36,196 bases of DNA, from positions 8,224 through 44,419 of the forward strand of contig JAOZTH010000002.1 of NCBI GenBank assembly GCA_029939245.1, written 5' to 3'. Source of the DNA: Arcobacteraceae bacterium. GTDB lineage: Bacteria; Campylobacterota; Campylobacteria; Campylobacterales; Arcobacteraceae. The translations under genes and the position numbers were made by a program. How positions within the stretch are numbered: position 1 is the first letter of the stretch; the number at the start of each line of letters is the position of its first letter. A model generated the notes under the pieces. That model had not been told where the DNA came from, did no database searches, and saw only the letters and a list, made by a program, of their open reading frames with translations. This document shows, in pieces, positions 1-7,873 of the stretch.

Positions 1-1
1 T

Positions 2-505
2 GATATGTTTGTGGCATTATATACCGACCATATACCTATAAAAGATGTGCCAAAGAGTATCAAAAAAGAGCGTATCAAAAACTTTTTGTGCCAATTGTCC
101 CAAAAATTAGACGGCAAATATGACAGCATAGCAGTGCTAGGACTAAACCCACACAGCGGAGATGGTGGAGCTATAGGTAGCGAAGATATAGTCATAGCTC
201 ATGCTATAGAGGAGTCAAACAGACAGCTAGCACGAGAGCTTTTCGCAGGTCCCGTGGTGCCAGATGTGGCTTTTACATATCATAGCAGACAAAACTACAA
301 GCTATTTGTAGCGATCTATCACGACCAAGGTTTAGCACCGCTTAAGGCACTTTACTTTGATGAGGTTATCAATATATCTTTGGGCGATAAAATATCACGA
401 GCTAGTGTGGGGCATGGCACGGCATATGATATAGCATACAAAAACAGCGACCGCCTTTCAAACACTAGCTATATAAATAGTATCAAATATCTTGTAGATA
501 GCTAA
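2..505 (+). CDS. pdxA: 4-hydroxythreonine-4-phosphate dehydrogenase PdxA, C-terminal part (5' end outside window)
   Basis: Open from window edge; LGLNPHSGDGGAIGSED and YHDQGLAPLKAL...INISLG motifs typical of PdxA. Confidence 0.93.
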   Translation, partial: DMFVALYTDHIPIKDVPKSIKKERIKNFLCQLSQKLDGKYDSIAVLGLNPHSGDGGAIGSEDIVIAHAIEESNRQLARELFAGPVVPDVAFTYHSRQNYKLFVAIYHDQGLAPLKALYFDEVINISLGDKISRASVGHGTAYDIAYKNSDRLSNTSYINSIKYLVDS

Positions 506-1106
506 TAGTGCCAAAATATTTGTCATAAAATGGCTTTGTGATTTTAGCAAACTGATCCTTGTCTGCATATAGATTGACTAGCCATCTGTGGTCTATGTCA
601 TAACTTTGTAGACAATCAAGGCTTAGCAAAGTGTCGCTTATGCATCCTAGATAGGATGGTGCTATGAGGAGAGCTTCGAAACTGTCAAAATAATCTTGAA
701 AATATTTGATGATATCTATCATAAATATATCATCTTTTATAGGTGTCTTTAGTCCGCCGGCACCCTCTACTAAAACTATATCGTGTCTCTCTAGTAGCTT
801 GTCTGTTTTGTGCAAAAGCCACGAGATATCTATATCTATGTTTCGTCTGTTTGCTACTATAGGGGCAGATGGCAGGGCAAATCTATATCCAGATATATCC
901 TCTATAGTTAAGTTGTCGCCATATAACTTGTGGAGTAGCTTGAGTATATCACTAGCATCGCCACTATGTGCCACTACTCCTGTCTCTATGGGCTTGAAGT
1001 ATGCTACTTTTAAACCATCGTCAAAATATCTTTGTATCAATATCTCACATGCTTTTGTCTTGCCTATGTCTGTGTTGGTCGCTGTGACAAACTGGACTTT
1101 AGAGAT
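483..1106 (-). CDS. bioD: Dethiobiotin synthetase BioD; start codon non-canonical or uncertain (candidates ATC 1106..1104 or ATA 1115..1113)
   Basis: Reading the ORF upstream of the listed TTG start gives KVQFVTATNTDIGKTKACEILIQRYFDDGLKVAYFKPIETGV, with the BioD P-loop; EGAGGLKTPI motif follows. Confidence 0.85.
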   Translation of the reverse strand: MSKVQFVTATNTDIGKTKACEILIQRYFDDGLKVAYFKPIETGVVAHSGDASDILKLLHKLYGDNLTIEDISGYRFALPSAPIVANRRNIDIDISWLLHKTDKLLERHDIVLVEGAGGLKTPIKDDIFMIDIIKYFQDYFDSFEALLIAPSYLGCISDTLLSLDCLQSYDIDHRWLVNLYADKDQFAKITKPFYDKYFGTISYLQDI

Positions 1107-1974
1107 GGTGTCTATGTAGATAACCTTTCAAAAGATTGTTCAAACCATCTTTTAGGTTTGGTTCTAATATATCTAGCTTTGATATGATTTTGTCTGCCAA
1201 TTTGTCTGCTTCGTCTATAGCGCCGTCTAGTCCCATCAGTGAGACGAAACTGTTTTTAAACTCGTCTTTGTTGGTAGATTTGCCGGCCTTTTTGTCGTCC
1301 AAAGTTATATCTAGTATATCGTCTTGTATTTGAAACAATAGCCCAATATCTAGTCCAATGTTGTGCAAAGTTTGTGTCGCACAATCGTCTAGCTCACATA
1401 TCATGGCACCTATCTTTAGGCTACTAGCTATGAGTTTGGCAGTTTTGTTTGTGTGTAGGAGTTTTAGCTCATCTATACTCAAGGTTTTGTTTTCAAAATA
1501 TATATCAACCGCTTGTCCTATTATCATACCGCTTATACCGCCATCGAGGCTGAGTTGTTTTATGATATTTATCTTGGTGCGGTCAGCTAGAGAGCTATCG
1601 GCTATGAGAAAAAAGCTGTGAGTATTTAAAGCATCGCCTACTAGCACTGCTGTAGCTTCATCGTAAGTCTCGTGCAAAGTCTCCACTCCTCTGCGAAAAC
1701 TGGCATCGTCCATAGATGGCAAGTCATCGTGGATGAGCGAATAGGTATGAAATATCTCTATACCTAAAGCAACAGCTAAACTATTTTGTAGCAGTAGTGG
1801 GTTTAAACTTTGCACCACCGATAGCATAAGCATAGGGCGAAAACGTTTGGCACCAGCTTTGGTCATGGTCTGCAAAGCTATATCAAAAGTAGGATGGACA
1901 GTCTCTATGCTAGGAGCATTTGCTTGCAAATATGACTCAAACTTGTCCAAAAGTTTGCTGTGGTTGTGTCTCAT
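1099..1974 (-). CDS. ispA: Polyprenyl (farnesyl/geranylgeranyl) diphosphate synthase
   Basis: Asp-rich motifs LIHDDLPSMDD and QIQDDILD. Confidence 0.93.
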   Translation of the reverse strand: MRHNHSKLLDKFESYLQANAPSIETVHPTFDIALQTMTKAGAKRFRPMLMLSVVQSLNPLLLQNSLAVALGIEIFHTYSLIHDDLPSMDDASFRRGVETLHETYDEATAVLVGDALNTHSFFLIADSSLADRTKINIIKQLSLDGGISGMIIGQAVDIYFENKTLSIDELKLLHTNKTAKLIASSLKIGAMICELDDCATQTLHNIGLDIGLLFQIQDDILDITLDDKKAGKSTNKDEFKNSFVSLMGLDGAIDEADKLADKIISKLDILEPNLKDGLNNLLKGYLHRHHL

Positions 1975-2270
1975 TTTTGTTTGGTCATCTGGTTAAACAT
2001 ATTTATAGATTGGGTTTGTTTGTTGGTGTCGGCTTGTTTTAAGACATCGTTGATGACACTTATTAGAAATATCTTTAGACTATCTTTGTCAATTAGAAGT
2101 TCATCGTCTATGTTTAGTTCGATTATATCGTTGTTGCCGTTTATGCTGATATCTACTAGCCCACCACCAGCAGATGCTTTGAAAACTTGATCTGCCACTA
2201 TCTCTTTGTTGTTGTCTGCTATTTGCTGAAATTTTTCAAATATCCCGCTCAAGTCTTGACCGTCAAACAT
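1971..2270 (-). CDS. YbaB/EbfC family nucleoid-associated protein
   Basis: About 99 aa, [27 protein letters not shown] typical of YbaB/EbfC. Confidence 0.85.
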   Translation of the reverse strand: MFDGQDLSGIFEKFQQIADNNKEIVADQVFKASAGGGLVDISINGNNDIIELNIDDELLIDKDSLKIFLISVINDVLKQADTNKQTQSINMFNQMTKQK

Positions 2271-2646
2271 ATATGCCTCCTGTTAGCTCATCTGCCGACC
2301 CTACTACACAGTTGTTTTCATCTACTTGTAGCACCACTGGTTTATAATCTTTTAGCTCATCTTTGCTAAACGAAGCATATGCTATGATGATAACTCTATC
2401 GCCTACTTGCACTAGCCGTGAGGCGGCTCCGTTTATACATATATCTTTTGAGCCTTTGTCGCCTTTTATCACATATGTAGTAAATCGCTCTCCGTTGTTT
2501 ATGTTGACTATCTCTACCTTTTGACCCTCTGTGAGCTGTGCTTTGTTTAGTAGCTCTTCATCTATAGTCACAGACCCAATATATTGTAAGTTTGCATCTG
2601 TTACTACTGCTCTGTGTATCTTGCTATATAGCATATCTATATTCAT
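2263..2646 (-). CDS. panD: Aspartate 1-decarboxylase
   Basis: [12 protein letters not shown] pyruvoyl cleavage site (G-S), [20 protein letters not shown]. Confidence 0.95.
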   Translation of the reverse strand: MNIDMLYSKIHRAVVTDANLQYIGSVTIDEELLNKAQLTEGQKVEIVNINNGERFTTYVIKGDKGSKDICINGAASRLVQVGDRVIIIAYASFSKDELKDYKPVVLQVDENNCVVGSADELTGGIYV

Positions 2647-2650
2647 GGCA

Positions 2651-3004
2651 CTATAGCTCCACAGGCTCGCCCCAAAACTCTGGGTCTATAAGATACTCGA
2701 CTACTGGTTTTTTGCCGATGATATGCTGGTCTATAATCTTGTCTATCTTCTCTTTGGTAAGCTTCACATACATATAGTGTCCAGGTTCGACCATCATCAC
2801 AGGTCCCAGCTGGCATCGCCCTAGACAACTTGTCCGTATAGGTTGCACTGGTCCCATGATACCTTTTTGCATAAGTGTTTGTGCCATATGGCTGAACAGT
2901 TCGGCAGTGTCGTCATCGACACATGATGGCTTGGGCATATTGGGTGGTGAACTTTGTTCACATTTAAATATATAAAATATCGGTTGTGGGATAGTAGTAT
3001 CCAT
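2651..3004 (-). CDS. (2Fe-2S) ferredoxin domain protein
   Basis: Thioredoxin-like ferredoxin Cys pattern CEQ...[16 protein letters not shown]. Confidence 0.8.
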   Translation of the reverse strand: MDTTIPQPIFYIFKCEQSSPPNMPKPSCVDDDTAELFSHMAQTLMQKGIMGPVQPIRTSCLGRCQLGPVMMVEPGHYMYVKLTKEKIDKIIDQHIIGKKPVVEYLIDPEFWGEPVEL

Positions 3005-3098
3005 GATTTATCCTTTTTTTGTTTGTGGCGAAATAATACCAAATAAAACTTAATTTTAATACGATATAATAAAAAAAAGGAAAATTATCAAAGATATA

Positions 3099-3815
3099 TT
3101 GGACAAATATGCCACACAAAGGGATAGTAAATATGAATTATCATACGATAAGCCAGACCCACTTATGGTTGCTTGTAGATACAACTGCGAATATATTTCA
3201 CTTGTTTGTGCTCTGTTTGCATATGGCAAGGCGACTCAAATAGTGAAGTTTTTGGATAGTTTGGATTTTGATATTTTAGACAAAGATGAGCCAACTATCA
3301 CCAAATGTTTACAAAAAAGTTATTATAGATTTCAAAATTCACAAGATATTATAACTTTGTTTGTGGTGCTATCACAGATGAAAAAAACTTTATCGTTAAA
3401 CAAACTATTTACAGAAAATTTTGCTAAAACTGGCGATATTATAGATAGTATCCAGTATCTTATAAAAATTATCAAGTCCTATACCGCCTATAGTTCTCGT
3501 GGGTTTGAGTTCCTTGTAGGTAGCTCTACATCAAAAACTAGTGCCTACAAAAGATGGAACCTATTTTTGCGATGGATGGTGCGATATGATAATCTTGATA
3601 TGGGTTTGTGGAGAGGGCTTGACAAAAAGCACCTACTCATGCCACTTGATACACATACATTTAACATAGGCAAAAAACTAAAGCTAATACAAACAAATAC
3701 ACCCAACCAAAAAGCAGTGTATGAGCTGACCTATGCTTTGCGAAAGTTTGACTCAAGCGACCCAGTGAAATACGACTTTGCATTGTATAGATTGGGTCAA
3801 GAGGGTGTTTCATGA
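3099..3815 (+). CDS. TIGR02757 family protein (start may be ATC at 3087)
   Basis: YDKPDPLMVACRYNCEYISLVCALFAYGKATQIVKFLDSL; YYRFQNSQD; RWNLFLRWMVRYDNLDMGLW; HTFNIGKKL. Confidence 0.8.
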   Translation: MDKYATQRDSKYELSYDKPDPLMVACRYNCEYISLVCALFAYGKATQIVKFLDSLDFDILDKDEPTITKCLQKSYYRFQNSQDIITLFVVLSQMKKTLSLNKLFTENFAKTGDIIDSIQYLIKIIKSYTAYSSRGFEFLVGSSTSKTSAYKRWNLFLRWMVRYDNLDMGLWRGLDKKHLLMPLDTHTFNIGKKLKLIQTNTPNQKAVYELTYALRKFDSSDPVKYDFALYRLGQEGVS

Positions 3816-4174
3816 GCTTCACACAAGAGAAGCTAAATCGTATCAAATATATACGAGTGCTTGAAAAGTTTCTTAACTCCACCGTGTCAATGTTAAAAGC
3901 CGAGCAGTTTGATATAGAGAAGTTCAAACAAAAAGTAGATAGCCACTATGCCATAGTCTGTGCTGTGGAGGCAAGCAGACTTGACAAAGCATCACATGTA
4001 AAGTTGCTAGAGTATGTCAACATGTGTTTAAGCCGATGTGATAGCCACACAGACGGCGATGACTTTGAAGAGAGCAAAACAGCTTTGCTAAAGCTGGCTA
4101 ATCTGAAGCAAAAAGCAGAAAAACTTTTAAACTACAAAAAAGCCAAACACAGCAAAGAAAAGTTTAAACCCTAA
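3812..4174 (+). CDS. Hypothetical protein, ATGA-coupled to the TIGR02757 gene
   Basis: 120 aa ORF, 4-nt overlap with upstream gene, same strand, fills the interval. Confidence 0.7.
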   Translation: MSFTQEKLNRIKYIRVLEKFLNSTVSMLKAEQFDIEKFKQKVDSHYAIVCAVEASRLDKASHVKLLEYVNMCLSRCDSHTDGDDFEESKTALLKLANLKQKAEKLLNYKKAKHSKEKFKP

Positions 4175-5169
4175 GGTATATCTACTATCTTTACCCAGTA
4201 TTTATGAGTTGCGCCTTGAACTGTGACAGTCACATTGTATTTGTCTCCATCGTTGTATGTAACGCTGCTAGGCATGGTCCAAACTATAGAGTTGTCGCCA
4301 TAGCTATATCCACTACCACTTCTCATGACGATAGTTGGAGTTATGAAGACATCTCCTTTTTTTATAGTAACTACAGCATCCTTGAAGTTTGCTAGAGATT
4401 TACTAAACGACCATCTTATATTACCCCAGTTTGTGAACTGTTTTGGAAAATACCCTGCACTAGGCCAAGCTATAAAAGCTGGCTGTGAGGCAGATGCTAC
4501 AGAACCAGATGTCCCAAATACATATAGCGAATCACCCAATCTGCCAGGATCGCTCCATGTGGCACCGTGACCCATGGTTTTTGCTTGAGTGTGTAGTATC
4601 CATCGTCTGTGTCCTACTGCGAAGTTGCTATCTCCTGGGTCCACAATATAGCCATCTATCGCATGAGTATTGACTCGTCCTAGATAAATATTTGAATGAC
4701 TAGCACCATCATAACCATCGCTTGAGTAGCATTTGTCACTTGTGGTCGGTTGGTGAGTTAGCTTGCTGTTTGCTGACATTATTAGTGCCGCTTTGTGGGC
4801 TTTTTGATTGTACTCTGCTTTAAACTCCACATTGCCATCTAGTCCTACCATCTTGCGATAATAATTGATACGATTTAGAGTGTTTTTCTGTATCTCATAT
4901 GTAAGCTTACCAGGGTCACAGTTGTTAGCATTGGTTCTAACTGGGTAGTCGGCATCATTGGCACTTTTGTTGTAAAAGTTGTTGTAAAAGTTTATAACCG
5001 AACCTCTATCCAGATTATTCAAAGCTGGTGGTGTATCACCTACTATATCACTATAGCCATGACTGGCAACAGAGCTACTGCTACCTCCACTACTAGAATC
5101 GCCACTGCTTCCACTACCACAACCTATCATAAATAGTATCGCTACCAATCCTATAAAAATATTTTTCAT
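4171..5169 (-). CDS. CAP/SCP-like domain putative lipoprotein
   Basis: N-terminal MKNIFIGLVAILFMIGCGSG lipoprotein-like signal, Ser/Gly linker, then RINYYRKMVGLDGNVEF..AHKAALIMSANSKLTHQP and FAVGHRRWILHT CAP-type motifs. Confidence 0.75.
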   Translation of the reverse strand: MKNIFIGLVAILFMIGCGSGSSGDSSSGGSSSSVASHGYSDIVGDTPPALNNLDRGSVINFYNNFYNKSANDADYPVRTNANNCDPGKLTYEIQKNTLNRINYYRKMVGLDGNVEFKAEYNQKAHKAALIMSANSKLTHQPTTSDKCYSSDGYDGASHSNIYLGRVNTHAIDGYIVDPGDSNFAVGHRRWILHTQAKTMGHGATWSDPGRLGDSLYVFGTSGSVASASQPAFIAWPSAGYFPKQFTNWGNIRWSFSKSLANFKDAVVTIKKGDVFITPTIVMRSGSGYSYGDNSIVWTMPSSVTYNDGDKYNVTVTVQGATHKYWVKIVDIP

Positions 5170-5222
5170 AATATCTCCTTTTTTGTATTATACCATAATA
5201 TTTTATGTTTTTCCCACAAATT

Positions 5223-5984
5223 TCAAAATTTAGCTAAATTTAGCTCAAGTTTTTGATTTAAGGCAAATTTTTTGATATCTTGTTTTGCTACTACACACCC
5301 TATTTTATTGACTTCGTAGTCTATATCTGTGATAGTGGCTTGTAGCTTTGGATTTTCATAAGTTTTGCTGTCTTTTATGATCTTGCCGTCATCCAGCACT
5401 ATAAATCTATCACAAATATGCTGTATCTGTGCAAAATTGTGCGATATAAATATAGTCGTAGAGCCAAACTGGTCATGCATAGTTTTGATACTATCTATGA
5501 GCTTGGTTTTTATAACTTTGTGTAGATTGTTGAGTGGTTCATCTAGTAGTAGCACGGTTGGTTTCCTCATAAATGCCCTACACAAAGCCACTCGCTGGAG
5601 TTGCCCTCCGCTTAAACTTCTAGTGTCTGTCTCTTTTAGGTGAGATATATCTGCCATATCCAGTAGCTTGTCGCACATGGCTTCATCTTTTTTGATATAT
5701 AGCAAGTTTTGTCTCACTGTCATATTTGGAAACACAGCACCATCTTGGGGCATATATCCTATGCCTCTTTTTTGAGGTGGCACAAATGTTTTGTCATCTT
5801 GCCATATATTGCCACCATAAACTATACGGCTATCACTTGTCGCCAAACCTGCTATAGCACGGACTAGTGTCGTCTTGCCACTGCCACTATCGCCACCTAT
5901 GGCTACTAGCTGTTTGTCTGCTATGGTTATATCTAGCTTTAGACAAAACTGCTTTTGCTGTTTGTTTATGTTTAGCTGTAGCAT
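5223..5984 (-). CDS. ABC transporter ATP-binding protein, ModC-like (molybdate/tungstate family)
   Basis: Walker A GGDSGSGKTT, signature LSGGQLQRVAL, Walker B VLLLDEP, H-loop ISH; VPPQKRGIGYMPQDGAVFPNMTV as in ModC. Confidence 0.75.
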   Translation of the reverse strand: MLQLNINKQQKQFCLKLDITIADKQLVAIGGDSGSGKTTLVRAIAGLATSDSRIVYGGNIWQDDKTFVPPQKRGIGYMPQDGAVFPNMTVRQNLLYIKKDEAMCDKLLDMADISHLKETDTRSLSGGQLQRVALCRAFMRKPTVLLLDEPLNNLHKVIKTKLIDSIKTMHDQFGSTTIFISHNFAQIQHICDRFIVLDDGKIIKDSKTYENPKLQATITDIDYEVNKIGCVVAKQDIKKFALNQKLELNLAKF

Positions 5985-7204
5985 AGTTTGCCCTGTATAA
6001 ATACTTGGTTTATATGTTTTTTGTCAAGCAATACAGACAACGCTAGATTTTCTGGGGTAGGTTTGTCTATAAGTGTCAGCGATACTATGTCGGCTGTTTT
6101 GCCGGCTACTAGCTCCCCTGTGTTTAGATGCAAGCTCACGGCTCCGCCTTTGGTCGCCATATATAGCAACCGAAAAGCCAGACGATTTATCTCTATATAT
6201 GGATGCAAAAAAAGAGCAGTTTTAAGCTCATCAAACATATCCAGACTATCGTTTGAGCTTAGCCCATCGGTGCCTATGGCGATATCTTTGAAGCTATCTA
6301 TATCAAAAGTTTTTGAACCCAAAAATCTGTTTGACTTAGCACAATGGATTATCGAGCCGTCTTGCAGAGCGATAGTCTCTTTGTGTTTTTTGCTAGCATA
6401 ACAGCAGTGAGTATATGATATATGAGCTATATCATCAAAAGAGTTTAAAAATTTTTTTGCTTTTGATACAGGCTGGGTTTGACCTAAAAACTTAGCAAAA
6501 AACTCTTTCATACCACCTAAACCATTTTTGAGCCACTTTTTTTCGTGAATTGACTCCATAAAATGTGTCTGCACTGCGAGGTTTTTTTCTCTAGCGAAGC
6601 TCAAAACCTTTTTTATAAGTAGTGGATGTGTAGCATACGGACTATGCACGGCTACTGCTGGTGTGATGTTTGGCAACTCAATAATTTGTTGAATTTTAAC
6701 TTGAAAGTTTGCGAAATTTTCTTCTACTTGGTCTATAGATGAACCTATAACCTCTACAAAACAGACGGAGTTTATAGGACTATTTGAGAGCGAAACTGTG
6801 TCAAGTCCATATGAACTAACTGCTCCTACAGAGGTAGTGCCACTGCTTAGCATATCGTTTAGCTGTCGGTCTATCAAGCTTTTGTCTGCTTTTTGTAGTA
6901 GGTTGTCGCGGTGTATCAAGACACTAGAGAGCCACTTCATAAAGTCGCCATATGCCAAAGTGTTTGTATTTGCTCCAAACTCTAGGTGGGTGTGTGTATT
7001 TATAAGTCCGGGTATCAACACAGAGTTTATGCCCATATATTCAAACTTTTGGTCTGGATATAACCTGTCTGTGTCCTGTTTTTTGCCTACAGCTACGATA
7101 GTTTTGTTAAAAATTATAAAGCCATCTTTTATGATATTTAGTCCATCGTCACAGACTACAATCCAATCAGCCCACAAGTATCTAAGAGACACTACAACTT
7201 CCAT
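5972..7204 (-). CDS. mqnF: Amidohydrolase, probable aminofutalosine deaminase (futalosine menaquinone pathway)
   Basis: PGLINTHTHLEFG metal-binding motif, THFMES, GTDGLSSNDSLDMFDELK; resembles the campylobacterial enzyme. Confidence 0.75.
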   Translation of the reverse strand: MEVVVSLRYLWADWIVVCDDGLNIIKDGFIIFNKTIVAVGKKQDTDRLYPDQKFEYMGINSVLIPGLINTHTHLEFGANTNTLAYGDFMKWLSSVLIHRDNLLQKADKSLIDRQLNDMLSSGTTSVGAVSSYGLDTVSLSNSPINSVCFVEVIGSSIDQVEENFANFQVKIQQIIELPNITPAVAVHSPYATHPLLIKKVLSFAREKNLAVQTHFMESIHEKKWLKNGLGGMKEFFAKFLGQTQPVSKAKKFLNSFDDIAHISYTHCCYASKKHKETIALQDGSIIHCAKSNRFLGSKTFDIDSFKDIAIGTDGLSSNDSLDMFDELKTALFLHPYIEINRLAFRLLYMATKGGAVSLHLNTGELVAGKTADIVSLTLIDKPTPENLALSVLLDKKHINQVFIQGKLCYS

Positions 7205-7388
7205 CGTGTGTAGTATCGTCTATCGATTTGAACTTTTTTATAGTGTCCTCTAGGAGTTTGCTTTTTTTGATAAGTGGCAACATCAAAGCGTTTTTGCTAG
7301 TTAATGACAAGCTTTGGTCGGCTACTAGGTTCATAATATCGGTTTTGATATCAAGTTGAAGTTTGGTTAGTGTCTGTGTGTGCTTCAA
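7182..7388 (-). CDS. Small hypothetical protein (68 aa, TTG start)
   Basis: ORF fills the gap between the coiled-coil gene and the amidohydrolase gene, same strand; no clear family. Confidence 0.4.
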   Translation of the reverse strand: MKHTQTLTKLQLDIKTDIMNLVADQSLSLTSKNALMLPLIKKSKLLEDTIKKFKSIDDTTHDGSCSVS

Positions 7389-7397
7389 GCTAGATAA

Positions 7398-7793
7398 TTA
7401 TTTGGCGAAAGTGTCTATAAACTTGGATAGAGTCAAGAAAAAGCCCATCATACCTATGAGGACTACCATATTTTTGTTTAGAGCCTTTTGGATAGTAGTC
7501 TCTATATCGGCTCTCAAAACTTTAAATTCGCTTCTTAGTTCTTTGAAATCACTTCTCAAATCAGCAAATTCTCCTTTTAGTCCTGTAAATTCATCTTTCA
7601 AACTTGATACATCTGCTACCACTTCATCTAGTCTCATATCTAGATGATTGATATGATTAAACTGCGATTTTAGTAGTAGTGTGTTGATATCTTGGTGTGA
7701 AAGTGGCTCGTGTTTGCCTATCTTTGCTTCTATTTTCTCGACTTCTGGCTTGATAGCATTGACCCAAAAATCATCTACATATGTGGCTTTCAT
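7398..7793 (-). CDS. Coiled-coil protein with C-terminal transmembrane segment (Bdr/DUF1640-like architecture)
   Basis: ATG at 7793 preceded by AAAAAGGAGAGAG; five consecutive heptads LKDEFTG LKGEFAD LRSDFKE LRSEFKV LRADIET, then MVVLIGMMGFFLTL. Confidence 0.75.
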   Translation of the reverse strand: MKATYVDDFWVNAIKPEVEKIEAKIGKHEPLSHQDINTLLLKSQFNHINHLDMRLDEVVADVSSLKDEFTGLKGEFADLRSDFKELRSEFKVLRADIETTIQKALNKNMVVLIGMMGFFLTLSKFIDTFAK

Positions 7794-7873
7794 CTCTCTC
7801 CTTTTTGTAAGTATATCCAAAAAATATAAAAGTTTCAACAAAAAAAGATAAAATGACACAAAAGGTATCATAC

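Noticed and set aside
706-1119. 137-aa + strand ORF antisense to bioD
   Set aside because: Shadow ORF of the bioD frame; the minus strand has clear BioD motifs.
2643-3042. ORFs 2643..2828 and 2821..3042 on the minus strand
   Set aside because: Alternative frames of the (2Fe-2S) ferredoxin gene; no independent support.
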